DNA from: Caryophanales bacterium UBA7278 | Lineage (GTDB): Bacteria; Bacillota_I; Bacilli_A; RFN20; CAG-826 | Direction of reading: 5' to 3' | Assembly: GCA_002472275.1 (NCBI GenBank) | Contig: DKRQ01000026.1 | Location: 62,001-126,000, forward strand | DNA: 64,000 bases | The notes under the pieces: model-generated | Database searches by the model: none | What the model was told of the DNA's origin: nothing | The model's input: only the letters and a program-made list of their open reading frames with translations | Position numbers and translations under genes: made by a program | Part shown: piece after piece, positions 47,256 to 55,785 of the stretch | How positions within the stretch are numbered: the stretch's first letter is position 1 | Layout of the letters: the number at the start of each line of letters is the position of its first letter

Positions 47256-49664
47256 ATGAGTTACGATTTTAAGACTATCGAAGCGAAATGGGCCCGTCGT
47301 TGGGAGGAGGAATCCGCCTTCTTTTGCGACACCCATGACTTCTCCAAACCCAAGTTCTACGCCTTGGACATGTTTCCCTATCCTTCTGGCCAGGGTCTCC
47401 ACGTCGGCCACCCCGAAGGCTACACCGCGACCGACATCGTAAGCCGCATGAAGAGGATGCAGGGCTTCAACGTCCTTCACCCGATGGGTTGGGACGCCTT
47501 TGGCCTCCCCGCTGAGCAATTCGCGATCGCCAATAACGTGCATCCCGAAGGCTTCACCAGGAAGAACATCGCTCACTTCAAGCAGCAGATCAAAAGCCTC
47601 GGCTTCAGCTATGACTGGAGCAAGGAAGTCGCCACTATCGACGTCCCTTATTACAAGTGGACGCAGTGGATCTTCCTCCAAATGTTCAAGCACGACCTCG
47701 CCTACGTGGCCGACATCCCGGTCAACTATTGCCCGGAACTAGGCACCGTTTTGGCTAACGAAGAGGTCATCGACGGCAAGTCGGAGAGGGGAGGCTATCC
47801 CGTCATCCGCATGCCAATGAGGCAATGGATCCTCAAAATCACCGCCTATGCGGACCGCCTTTCCGAGGATTTGGCCGATTTGGATTGGCCTAAGTCCACT
47901 TTGGAAATGCAGCGCAACTGGATCGGTCGCAGCGAAGGCGTTTCCATCTCGTTCAAGCTCGATGGGTTCGATGAGGAATTCAAGGTCTTCACGACTCGCG
48001 TCGACACCCTCTTTGGATGCACCTATTGCTGCTTGGCCCCGGAGCATCCCTTCGTTAAGAAATACGCTAGCGCCGAACAAAAGGAAGCGGTGGACGCCTA
48101 TGTCGAGGCCGCTTCCCATAAATCCGATTTGCTTAGGACCGGCCTAGAAAAAGAAAAGACCGGCGTTTTCCTCGGCGTTTACGCGATCAACCCGATCAAC
48201 GGCAAGAAGATCCCCGTCTACGTCGCCGATTACGTCCTCGGCTCCTATGGCTCTGGCGCCGTCATGGCGGTTCCCGCCCACGACGACAGGGACTATGCCT
48301 TCGCCAAGAAACACGGCCTTCCGATCGTCCAGGTCCTCGAAGGGGATATCTCCGAAGAGGCCTTCACCGGCGACGCAAAGCACATCGCCTCTGAATTCGC
48401 CAATGGCATGAACATCGAGCAAGCCAAAGCCGCCATCACGGCCAAACTCGTCGAGATGGGCAAGGGCGAGCGTATCGTCAATTACAAACTCAGGGATTGG
48501 ATTTTCTCCCGTCAAAGGTATTGGGGGGAGCCGATTCCGATGGTCACCCTCGAGGATGGGACCGAATTCCCGGTTCCCGAGGACCAACTCCCCGTCGTCC
48601 TTCCGGAAATGACGGACTATAAGCCCACGAACAACGGACAACCTCCCTTATCCTTAGCCCCTTCTTCTTGGCTTGACTATGTCACCCCCGACGGAAGGAA
48701 AGGCAAAAGGGAAGTCAACACGATGCCCCAATGGGCGGGCTCCTGCTGGTATTACATCCGCTACCTCGACCCCAAAAACGATGACGTCCTCTGCGACGAG
48801 GCCTTGCTGAAGCACTGGCTCCCCGTCGACCTCTACATCGGAGGTTCCGAGCACGCCGTCCTCCATTTGCTCTATGCCCGTTTCTGGCACAAATTCCTCT
48901 ACGACATCGGCGTCGTTTCCTGCAAAGAGCCCTTCAAGAGGCTCTATCACCAGGGCATGATCCTTGGCGAAAACGGCGAAAAGATGTCCAAATCCAGGGG
49001 CAACGTCGTCAATCCCGATGACATCATCCTCTCCCATGGCGCCGACTCCTTGAGGCTATTTGAAATGTTCGCCGGACCTCTAAATGAGGTCAAACCCTGG
49101 TCCACGACCGGCCTTGATGGCGCGAAGAGGTTCATCGAGCGCGTGTTCCGCCTCGTCGACGAACCGGTGTTCAAGGAAAGGATCACCGAGGTCAACGACG
49201 GCGAGCTCGACTATTCCTATAACTTCATGATCAAGAAGGTGACCGAGGACTTCGAGTCCCTTGCCTTCAACACGGCGATCTCGGCCATGATGGTCTTCAT
49301 CAACGACTGCTATAAAGCCAAATCGCTTTATCGTCCCTATGTCGAGGGATTTGTGAAGGCCTTCTCCTGCATCTGCCCCTTCGTCGGGCAGGAGATGTGG
49401 TCCTTGCTTGGCCACGAGGGCTTGCTCACCTACGAACCCTGGCCTAGCGTCGACGCCTCCAAACTCGTCAAAGACGCCGTCAAGATCGCGGTGTCCGTCA
49501 ACGGCAAAACCCGCGACGTCCTCGAACTCCCGACCGACGCCGGCGAGGAAGAGGCCCTTTCCGCCGCCAAAAAGAGCGAGAAGGTCGTGCCCTTCATCGA
49601 AGGCAAGCAGATCGAAAAGGTCATCTTCGTCAAGGGAAGAATCCTCAACATCGTCGTCGCCTGA
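47256..49664 (+). CDS. leuS: Leucyl-tRNA synthetase
   Basis: 802 residues, full length for a bacterial LeuRS. Class I motifs HVGH (49-52) and GEKMSKSRGN (KMSKS) are present, with the editing domain (FKVFTTRVDTLFGCTY, GSGAVMAVPAHDDRDYAFA) inserted between the halves and the LeuRS-specific SQRQYWGEPIP-like stretch (SRQRYWGEPIP). It is monocistronic, with its own leaderless-type promoter. No T-box leader can fit upstream, because only 45 bases separate it from glgA. Confidence 0.98.
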   Translation: MSYDFKTIEAKWARRWEEESAFFCDTHDFSKPKFYALDMFPYPSGQGLHVGHPEGYTATDIVSRMKRMQGFNVLHPMGWDAFGLPAEQFAIANNVHPEGFTRKNIAHFKQQIKSLGFSYDWSKEVATIDVPYYKWTQWIFLQMFKHDLAYVADIPVNYCPELGTVLANEEVIDGKSERGGYPVIRMPMRQWILKITAYADRLSEDLADLDWPKSTLEMQRNWIGRSEGVSISFKLDGFDEEFKVFTTRVDTLFGCTYCCLAPEHPFVKKYASAEQKEAVDAYVEAASHKSDLLRTGLEKEKTGVFLGVYAINPINGKKIPVYVADYVLGSYGSGAVMAVPAHDDRDYAFAKKHGLPIVQVLEGDISEEAFTGDAKHIASEFANGMNIEQAKAAITAKLVEMGKGERIVNYKLRDWIFSRQRYWGEPIPMVTLEDGTEFPVPEDQLPVVLPEMTDYKPTNNGQPPLSLAPSSWLDYVTPDGRKGKREVNTMPQWAGSCWYYIRYLDPKNDDVLCDEALLKHWLPVDLYIGGSEHAVLHLLYARFWHKFLYDIGVVSCKEPFKRLYHQGMILGENGEKMSKSRGNVVNPDDIILSHGADSLRLFEMFAGPLNEVKPWSTTGLDGAKRFIERVFRLVDEPVFKERITEVNDGELDYSYNFMIKKVTEDFESLAFNTAISAMMVFINDCYKAKSLYRPYVEGFVKAFSCICPFVGQEMWSLLGHEGLLTYEPWPSVDASKLVKDAVKIAVSVNGKTRDVLELPTDAGEEEALSAAKKSEKVVPFIEGKQIEKVIFVKGRILNIVVA

Positions 49665-49672
49665 TGGCGGCC

Positions 49673-49701
49673 TTGCTTCCAGCAAGCATCGAGGATATAT
49701 T
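49673..49701 (+). promoter_or_regulatory. Promoter of coaX
   Basis: TTGCTT, 17 bases, TATATT; the leader of about 39 bases includes GGAGG eight bases before the ATG. Confidence 0.7.
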
Positions 49702-49746
49702 GAAGTTGCTCGGCACCCATCGCGGGCCGAAGCGGAGGCAGACCCA

Positions 49747-50505
49747 ATGCTACTAGCCATCGACGTCGGCAACACGCTGACCGACTTTGGGTTCTTCGAA
49801 AACGGGGAACTCAAGCAAAGATTCTCCATCGAATCCGAACCAAATAAAACCATAGACGAAATCCAAGCCTCGTTTTCCTTTCTCCTCAAGGACAAGGGGA
49901 TCGGGGCTTCTTCCATAGACGGGGCCATCATCTCCTCGGTGGTGCCTTCCCTTCTTTCCGTTTATCAAGCGATCGTCACTTCCCTTTTTGGGATTGAGGC
50001 CAAAGTTCTTGGGCCTCGCCTTAAGACCGGGATAAAGGTCGACGTGGAGGAGCCTAAGGAAGTAGGGGCGGACCTCATCGCCGACTGCGCCGGGGCATTA
50101 AAGCGCTTTGGGCCGAGCTGCGTCATCGCCGATTTAGGCACCGCGACGAAGGTCTTGCTTCTAGATTCTAAAGGCGCCTTTAGCGGCTGCACCATTGGGG
50201 CGGGCATGGGAATTAGCCTCGACGCAATGGTATCCAAAACGGCCGTTTTACCCGAGGTTTCCCTGCAAATCCCCCATAAAATCGTCGGGAAGAACACGAT
50301 TGACGCGATGAATAGCGCCCTCACTTATGGCACGGCTTTCTCCATCAAGGGGCTATGCGACGCCATCGAAAAGGAAGTCGGATATCCCCTGAAGCGAATC
50401 CTCACGGGCGGCTATGCCAAGTTCGTGGTCCCCTTATTCGAGGAATTCGAATACGCCCCATCCCTCTGTTTGGAGGGCTTAGCGGCGATCCACGATAGGA
50501 ACTAA
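49747..50505 (+). CDS. coaX: Type III pantothenate kinase
   Basis: 252 residues. It starts coenzyme A synthesis by phosphorylating pantothenate. The ASKHA phosphate loop DVGNT is at 6-10. VGADLIADCAGALKRFG and VIADLGTATKVLLLD in the centre, and GCTIGAGMGISLDAMVSKTAVLPEV, are characteristic of the type III family, which is potassium-dependent and not feedback-inhibited. GLGTGG-like ILTGGYAKFV ends the fold. The frame is open much further upstream through leuS, but ATG 49747 fits the ribosome site and family start. It is followed by a clear terminator. Confidence 0.93.
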   Translation: MLLAIDVGNTLTDFGFFENGELKQRFSIESEPNKTIDEIQASFSFLLKDKGIGASSIDGAIISSVVPSLLSVYQAIVTSLFGIEAKVLGPRLKTGIKVDVEEPKEVGADLIADCAGALKRFGPSCVIADLGTATKVLLLDSKGAFSGCTIGAGMGISLDAMVSKTAVLPEVSLQIPHKIVGKNTIDAMNSALTYGTAFSIKGLCDAIEKEVGYPLKRILTGGYAKFVVPLFEEFEYAPSLCLEGLAAIHDRN

Positions 50506-50509
50506 CGAT

Positions 50510-50540
50510 AAGGCCAGGAAGCAATCGCCTGGCCTTTTCC
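50510..50540 (+). terminator. Intrinsic terminator of coaX
   Basis: Stem AAGGCCAGG / CCTGGCCTT with a nine-base loop and a short T-rich tail. Confidence 0.8.
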
Positions 50541-50553
50541 TATTAAGGAAAAC

Positions 50554-50583
50554 TTCACAAGGGGACGGCCTAGGGAATATACT
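50554..50583 (+). promoter_or_regulatory. Promoter of the pepV-trmB-ytpR operon
   Basis: TTCACA, 18 bases, TATACT. The pepV ATG lies 95 bases further on; an 11-codon open frame starts five bases after the -10. Confidence 0.6.
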
Positions 50584-50588
50584 TAGCC

Positions 50589-50624
50589 ATGGCCGCGAGC
50601 AGTGTTAGGCAGCAAGAAGAATAG
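50589..50624 (+). CDS. Candidate leaderless leader peptide (MAASSVRQQEE)
   Basis: An 11-codon open frame begins five bases after the TATACT box of the pepV promoter, the same spacing class as the leaderless genes of this window, and ends at TAG. It has no ribosome site. It could be a translated leader controlling pepV, or chance. Nothing in the residues (no run of one regulatory amino acid) tells what it would sense. Confidence 0.3.
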   Translation: MAASSVRQQEE

Positions 50625-50678
50625 CGGCAGTAAGAGCGCTTAGAGAATTAGCGAAGAAAGCGTAAGAAAGGCAGTCAC

Positions 50679-52061
50679 ATGGCAAATTTCAAGAAACTAG
50701 CGAAAAACTACGAGAAGACCGGCGTTTTGGCGTTGCAGGAAATGGTGCATCGTCCCTCGGTCTACGATGAGAAGACGATCGAAAAAGGGGCCCCTTATGG
50801 AAAGGAAGTGAAAGAGGCCCTCGACTATTTGGCGTCTTTGGCCAAAAGCTATGGCTTCGCGGTCGATACCTGCGAAGGCTACGCCACCGAGATCTCCTAT
50901 GGCGAGAATGGACCGCTCATCGGCATCTATGCCCATAGCGACGTCGTCCCCGTCTCCGGCAAATGGGACAACCCTCCCTTTGGCGGCAAGATCGTCGGCG
51001 AAGGCAAGGAAGCCAAGATGATCGGCAGGGGAACTAGCGACGACAAAGGACCGCTCATCGCCTCCCTCATGGCCATCAAGCTCCTCAAGGACAACGGCCT
51101 CATCAAGGGCTATCGCGTCCGTTTGGTGAGCGGTGGCGACGAGGAAAGGGGAAGCTCCTGCCTCGAGCATTATTTCGGCGTCCTCAAGAAACCCCATTGC
51201 GATTATGGCTTCACCCCCGATGCCTCCTTCCCCCTCATCTACGCGGAAAAGGCCATCTCGAGGGCCAACGCCTCCAAGATGATCGACCTATCCCCCGTGC
51301 TCGCCATGGATGGCGGCACGGTTGCCAACGCCGTCTGCGACCGCTTGGTCGTCACGCTTCCTAGCGATAAGAAATTCGCCGCTTTCCTTAAGGAAAAAGG
51401 CTACGATTTCGACGTTTCCACCGCAGGATCCATCGACATCGTCACCTTCAAAGGCAAATCCGCCCACGGCTCGACTCCTTCCTTTGGCGTCAACGCCGCC
51501 GGCAAGGCCTTTGAGGCCCTGGGCGCCTTCTACAAAAACGAATTCCTTTCCAAACTCGCCACGGTCGTCTTCGACCCCACCGGCAAGACCTTCGGCGGCG
51601 ATTCCTATTCGCCAGACTTTGGAAAAGAGGGCAATTCCTCGTTCAACTATGGGGTCGTCAAATACGATTCCCGCAAGGTTTTGACCATCTCCATCGACCA
51701 TCGCTATGGCGAAAAGGGCGATAAGGACAAATCCTTCAGGGCTTTCTCGGAAGCCACTGGCATGAACGTCAACGTCATGGGTGAGTCTAGGCTCCTCCAT
51801 TTCGACCAGAAGTCCCCGCTCGTCTCCACTTTGATGAAGTCCTACAAGAGGATGACCCACAAGTTCTTCGATAAGCCCATCGCCATCGGCGGTGGCACCT
51901 ACGCCAAAGAGGCCAAGAACTGCGTCGCCTACGGTTCGGCTTTCGCGGGTAGGGAAGGCGACATCCATTCCCCCAACGAATACATCTACCTCGAGGATTT
52001 CTATAAGCAAATCGCGATCTACGCCGACGCGATCTACTCCTTGGGCACCATCAAAAAATGA
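50679..52061 (+). CDS. pepV: Dipeptidase of the PepV type (M20 family)
   Basis: 460 residues. The two-zinc M20 site appears as IGIYAHSDVVPVS, MIGRGTSDDKGPLIA and VSGGDEERGSS. The dimer-lid domain with FKGKSAHGSTPSFGVNAA follows, and the C-terminal histidine is in GREGDIHSPNEYI. PepV enzymes cleave dipeptides and some beta-alanyl dipeptides in the cytoplasm. AAAGG precedes the ATG. It is the first gene of an operon with trmB (ATGA overlap) and the ytpR-like gene. Confidence 0.92.
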   Translation: MANFKKLAKNYEKTGVLALQEMVHRPSVYDEKTIEKGAPYGKEVKEALDYLASLAKSYGFAVDTCEGYATEISYGENGPLIGIYAHSDVVPVSGKWDNPPFGGKIVGEGKEAKMIGRGTSDDKGPLIASLMAIKLLKDNGLIKGYRVRLVSGGDEERGSSCLEHYFGVLKKPHCDYGFTPDASFPLIYAEKAISRANASKMIDLSPVLAMDGGTVANAVCDRLVVTLPSDKKFAAFLKEKGYDFDVSTAGSIDIVTFKGKSAHGSTPSFGVNAAGKAFEALGAFYKNEFLSKLATVVFDPTGKTFGGDSYSPDFGKEGNSSFNYGVVKYDSRKVLTISIDHRYGEKGDKDKSFRAFSEATGMNVNVMGESRLLHFDQKSPLVSTLMKSYKRMTHKFFDKPIAIGGGTYAKEAKNCVAYGSAFAGREGDIHSPNEYIYLEDFYKQIAIYADAIYSLGTIKK

Positions 52062-52678
52062 GGGGACGTCATAAGGCCTGGGCCGTTCCTTATCTAGAGG
52101 AACATCCCGACATCTGCTTGAAAACCATCGACGAAACCGACCCCTTTTTCGCTTGCGAAAAGCTCTATTTGGAGATTGGGATCGGCAAAGGCGATTTCAT
52201 CGTCGGCATGTCCAAAAAACTCGATGGGAATTTCCTTGGGTTAGAAAGGGAACGCTCCATCATCGGCATGGCCGCGAAGAAGATCGAGGCCGAGTCCTTG
52301 CCTAACGTCAAGGTCATGGCGGAGGACTTCGACTTCGTCTACGAGCAGCTAAGCAAGCTCCGCTTCGACGCGATTTTCCTCAATTTCTCCGACCCCTGGC
52401 CCAAGAAGCGCCACGCGAAAAGACGCCTCACGACCTCGGGAAGGCTCAAGGCCATGGGCGCCCTTCTAAAAGAAGGGGGTCGCATCCTCATCAAAACCGA
52501 CAACGACATCCTCTATGCCTTCACCATGGAGGAGATTCCCTCTTGCGGCCTTGAACTCGTTGACGCGACCGACCATTATGAATTCGACGAAAGCAACGAC
52601 GTGATGAGCGAATACGAACGCAATTTCCGCGGACAGGGAAAGAACATCCATCGCATCGAGCTTAGGAAAGGAGCCTGA
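52058..52678 (+). CDS. trmB: tRNA (guanine-N7)-methyltransferase
   Basis: 206 residues. It methylates G46 in tRNA variable loops. SAM-binding LYLEIGIGKGDFIVGM near 43-58, FLGLERERSIIGMAAKKI, and the family signature LNFSDPWPKKRHAKRRLTT are clear; DNDILYAFTMEE and ERNFRGQGKNIHRIELRK complete the C-terminus. The ATG overlaps the pepV stop. Confidence 0.96.
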   Translation: MRGRHKAWAVPYLEEHPDICLKTIDETDPFFACEKLYLEIGIGKGDFIVGMSKKLDGNFLGLERERSIIGMAAKKIEAESLPNVKVMAEDFDFVYEQLSKLRFDAIFLNFSDPWPKKRHAKRRLTTSGRLKAMGALLKEGGRILIKTDNDILYAFTMEEIPSCGLELVDATDHYEFDESNDVMSEYERNFRGQGKNIHRIELRKGA

Positions 52679-52679
52679 C

Positions 52680-53279
52680 ATGAGCGCATTCTTCTATCAA
52701 CACGAAACCGGGGGAGACGTCCTCTTCCTCGTCATCGAACCGAGTGCCTATCCCGATAGGACCGAAAAGCATGGCGACGTGGTTGCCCTATATAAAGGGG
52801 ACTCCCTCGTCGGCGTCAATTTCCTCGAGTTCAGCAAGAAGGTGAAAGTGAAGGCTAGTGGCCTTATCGTCGCCCCAAACGACGCCTTCATCGACGTGGT
52901 GAATGCCGAACTAGAAAACGCTGGGCTAGCCAAACTCGACTACGTGAGGTCTAGCGGCTACAAGGTCGGGACCATCGTTTCCGAGGAGGAACATCCTTTG
53001 GATGAACGCGCCAAGATCATCGAGGTGTCGCTAGGGGAAGGGAAGGTCAGCACCGTCACCCGCTACCAAAACGCGTGTGTCGGGACCAAGATCGTCGTGG
53101 CGGTGGACGGAACCATCAAATTCGACGGCACGAAGTTCTCTTCTTATGTAAGCAAGAACATCCCCGTGGAAGCCGAGGTCTGCTGCGAAAAGGACCTCCG
53201 CATCGGCGAGGAATATAAGAAAGCCTTCGTTCCCGAGGGCTATGAGGACGGCGCCGACTTCTTCGTCGACGTGGCCTAA
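52680..53279 (+). CDS. ytpR: YtpR-like protein with tRNA-binding (EMAP) domain
   Basis: 199 residues, the size of Bacillus YtpR. The N-terminal DUF4479-type domain (FYQHETGGDVLFLVIEPS...KHGDVVALYKGDSLVGVNFLEFS) is followed by an OB-fold tRNA_bind domain (GYKVGTIVSEEEHPLDERAKIIEVSLGE...TRYQNACVGTKIVVAVDG). The OB fold seems less conserved than usual in its second half. Role unknown; related domains bind tRNA in PheRS beta and MetRS. It starts one base after the trmB stop and ends the operon at a terminator. Confidence 0.8.
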   Translation: MSAFFYQHETGGDVLFLVIEPSAYPDRTEKHGDVVALYKGDSLVGVNFLEFSKKVKVKASGLIVAPNDAFIDVVNAELENAGLAKLDYVRSSGYKVGTIVSEEEHPLDERAKIIEVSLGEGKVSTVTRYQNACVGTKIVVAVDGTIKFDGTKFSSYVSKNIPVEAEVCCEKDLRIGEEYKKAFVPEGYEDGADFFVDVA

Positions 53280-53296
53280 TCCTTCTAGAAAACACG

Positions 53297-53332
53297 CACG
53301 GGCGCGCTAGGGAATCCTAGGGCGCTTTTCTC
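53297..53332 (+). terminator. Probable intrinsic terminator of the pepV operon
   Basis: Stem CTAGG / CCTAG extended by GCG / CGC across a two-base bulge, followed by TTTTCTCT. Confidence 0.6.
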
Positions 53333-53380
53333 TCCGTTTTCAAAAGCTTTGCCTGTTTTTGGAAATTTCCATGAAAGAAA

Positions 53381-53445
53381 TGTAAAAATTTTCATTGACC
53401 AGAACGGGTCGTTATTTATAATAAGGGCCCATCAAGGAGGCCCTT
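53381..53445 (+). promoter_or_regulatory. Promoter and leader of the LacI-family regulator gene
   Basis: TTGACC (53395), 16 bases, TATAAT (53417-53422). The near-palindrome TGTAAAAATTTTCA (53381-53394) abuts the -35 and could be an autoregulatory operator. The transcript begins near 53429; AAGGGCC / GGCCCTT (53423-53429 and 53439-53445) flank and partly cover the AAGGAGG ribosome site. Confidence 0.6.
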
Positions 53446-53449
53446 GTTC

Positions 53450-54460
53450 ATGAAAAACCTCAAAGACCGTGTAACGATTTACCAAGTTGCGCAGGCCGCC
53501 GGTGTGTCCCTTGCCACCGTGAGCCGCGTCATCAACAAAGCCGATTCCGTCACCCCCGCCACCAGGAAAAAGGTGGAGGCGACGATCCAATCTTTGGGCT
53601 ATAAGCCCTCGGGACTCGCCCAGGCCCTCGCCACCAACAGGACCACGAACATCGGCGTCATCATCCCCTCAGCCAACTACGTTTATCTTTCCAACCTGCT
53701 CGCCGGCATCACGGAAATCGCGAAGGAGAAGAACTATGTTCTAACTCTCTTCTCCACCTCCCATTCCCGCGATGAGGCCCTCGCGATGATTGAGAAGATC
53801 ATCACGACCCACGTCGATGGCGTCATCGTCTTTGACGACCAGCTCTCCGCCGACGACATCAAGAAGATCTCCTCCTATAACGTCCCGGCCGTCGTCATCG
53901 ACAACAAGATTTCCTCGGACAGGGTGGGGGACATCCTCTTCTCTTACGACACCGTCCTTCGCGATCAGATCATCAACTATTACGAAAAAGGCGGCGAGAA
54001 GCCCATGGTCTTCCTCCACGTCCATAACGCCGGTAGGCTCCTATCCCGTTGTGAGAAGACCTTCATCAAGACCCACGAGGAACTCGGCCGTCCCTATAAG
54101 GTCATCAACTGCAACGACTCCTACACGAGGACCTACCAGGACTTCCGCAGGATGTTCACTAGCGGCGAGGAAAAGACCGGCTATTACATCTGCTACCGCG
54201 ACTCCATCGCCTGCGCGGTGCAAAACGCCGCGATGGATTCGGGTCTCGTCATTCCTAGAGACGTCGAAATCCTCTCCCTCATCGGCACCAAATACGCCTA
54301 CATCGTCCGCCCGACCCTCACCACGATGCACATCGACATGATCGAGGTCGGCAAGAGGGCCATGTACATGCTCACCGACTTGCTTAACCGCGAGCTCGTT
54401 GAGAAAACCACCAAGTTCGAAGCGACCTTCATCCAGGCCGAATCGACCATCAAACGCTGA
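53450..54460 (+). CDS. LacI-family transcriptional regulator
   Basis: 336 residues. The N-terminal helix-turn-helix TIYQVAQAAGVSLATVSRVIN (residues 9-29) and hinge (KVEATIQSLGYKPSGLAQALATNRT) are followed by a periplasmic-binding-protein-like effector domain (NIGVIIPSANYVYLSNLLAGITEIAKEKNYVLTLFST). It resembles CcpA-type global regulators in length and N-terminus, but the ligand is unknown. ATG 53450 is chosen with AAGGAGG nine bases upstream; an in-frame TTG at 53444 is unlikely. Targets may include the glycogen operon; this is only a guess. tyrS follows after 29 bases. Confidence 0.92.
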   Translation: MKNLKDRVTIYQVAQAAGVSLATVSRVINKADSVTPATRKKVEATIQSLGYKPSGLAQALATNRTTNIGVIIPSANYVYLSNLLAGITEIAKEKNYVLTLFSTSHSRDEALAMIEKIITTHVDGVIVFDDQLSADDIKKISSYNVPAVVIDNKISSDRVGDILFSYDTVLRDQIINYYEKGGEKPMVFLHVHNAGRLLSRCEKTFIKTHEELGRPYKVINCNDSYTRTYQDFRRMFTSGEEKTGYYICYRDSIACAVQNAAMDSGLVIPRDVEILSLIGTKYAYIVRPTLTTMHIDMIEVGKRAMYMLTDLLNRELVEKTTKFEATFIQAESTIKR

Positions 54461-54489
54461 TCTTTCTAAAGAAAAGATTCCCCAACACC

Positions 54490-55740
54490 ATGCAAAACAT
54501 CATCGAAGAACTGAATTACAGGGGCCTCATCGCCCAATACTCCAACGAGGAAGCCGTTAGGAAGCTTCTTGATTCGAAGCAGGCCGTTTATTGCGGCTTC
54601 GATCCTAGCGCCTCCAGCATGCACTTAGGCAACTACGTCATGATTTCGTTGCTCAAGAGGTTCCAACTCGCGGGCCACAAGGTCGTGGCCGTCGTCGGCG
54701 GTGCCACCGGCATGATCGGCGACCCCTCTGGCAAAAGCAGCGAACGCAACCTCCAAACCAAGGAAAAACTCGAGGAGAACACCGCCTCCATCAAGGCCCA
54801 GCTCGAGAGGTTCATCGACCTTTCCGATCCCGAAAAGGGCGTCCTGGTCTCCAATTACGATTGGTTAGGCTCCATGCCGATGATCGATTTCCTAAGGGAC
54901 TATGGTAAGTTCTTCTCCATCAACTACATGCTTTCCAAGGAAATCGTGAAGTCGCGCCTTGAATCCGGCATCTCCTTCACGGAATTCTCCTATCAGATCC
55001 TCCAGTCCATCGACTTCTACCACCTCCATCACGCGATGGGCGTGACCATCCAACTCGGTGGCAACGACCAGTGGGGCAACCTCACCTCGGGCCTAGAACT
55101 CATCCGCAAGATCGACGGCGAGGAGGAAAAGGCCGAGGTCATGACCGCCCATTTGATCCTTCGCTCCGACGGCAAGAAATTCGGCAAGTCGGAGAAGGGC
55201 GCCCTCTTCCTCGACCCGAAGCTCACCTCGCCTTATCGCCTCTACCAATACTTCATGAACGTTCCCGACGAGGACGCGATCCGCTTCCTCAAGATCTTCT
55301 CCTTCCTTCCGAAAGAGGAAATCGAGGACGTGGCCAGGGAGCACTTCGCCAACCCCGGCGCCCGCATCGGACAGAAGAAAGTCGCCTATGAGGTCACCAA
55401 GGACATCCATGGCGAAGAAGCCGCTAAGCGCGCCATCGCGATGTCGGAAGCCCTCTTCTCCGGCAACGTCGCCTCGCTAAGCGAAGAGGAGATCGACGAC
55501 GTCTTCGGCGAATTCAAGAAGCACATCGAAGGCGAAAAGAAACTCGAGGATCTCCTCATCGAACTAGGCGCCGCCAGCAGCAAAAGGGAAGCCAGGACCT
55601 TCATCCAAGGCAACTCGGTGCTCGTCAATGGCGAGAAAGTCACCTCCCTCGACGCGACCTTCTCCAAGGAAAACGGCCTCTATGGGCGTTACCTCATCGT
55701 GAGAAGGGGCAAGAAGAACTACTACCTCGCCGAATTCTAA
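54490..55740 (+). CDS. tyrS: Tyrosyl-tRNA synthetase
   Basis: 416 residues, TyrS type. The class I HIGH variant HLGNY is at 45-49, and KFGKSEKGALFLD supplies the KMSKS loop. The C-terminal S4 RNA-binding domain (LEDLLIELGAASSKREARTFIQGNSVLVNGEKV) is complete. There is no ribosome site or clear promoter in the 29-base gap after the LacI gene, so it is probably co-transcribed with it. No T-box is present. Confidence 0.98.
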   Translation: MQNIIEELNYRGLIAQYSNEEAVRKLLDSKQAVYCGFDPSASSMHLGNYVMISLLKRFQLAGHKVVAVVGGATGMIGDPSGKSSERNLQTKEKLEENTASIKAQLERFIDLSDPEKGVLVSNYDWLGSMPMIDFLRDYGKFFSINYMLSKEIVKSRLESGISFTEFSYQILQSIDFYHLHHAMGVTIQLGGNDQWGNLTSGLELIRKIDGEEEKAEVMTAHLILRSDGKKFGKSEKGALFLDPKLTSPYRLYQYFMNVPDEDAIRFLKIFSFLPKEEIEDVAREHFANPGARIGQKKVAYEVTKDIHGEEAAKRAIAMSEALFSGNVASLSEEEIDDVFGEFKKHIEGEKKLEDLLIELGAASSKREARTFIQGNSVLVNGEKVTSLDATFSKENGLYGRYLIVRRGKKNYYLAEF

Positions 55741-55747
55741 GAAAAAC

Positions 55748-55785
55748 AGGGATTTGCACGGGAATTCCCCGCAAATCCCTTTTTT
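55748..55785 (+). terminator. Intrinsic terminator of tyrS
   Basis: Stem AGGGATTTGC / GCAAATCCCT followed by six T. It overlaps the end of the facing PfkB-kinase gene by two bases. Confidence 0.85.
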
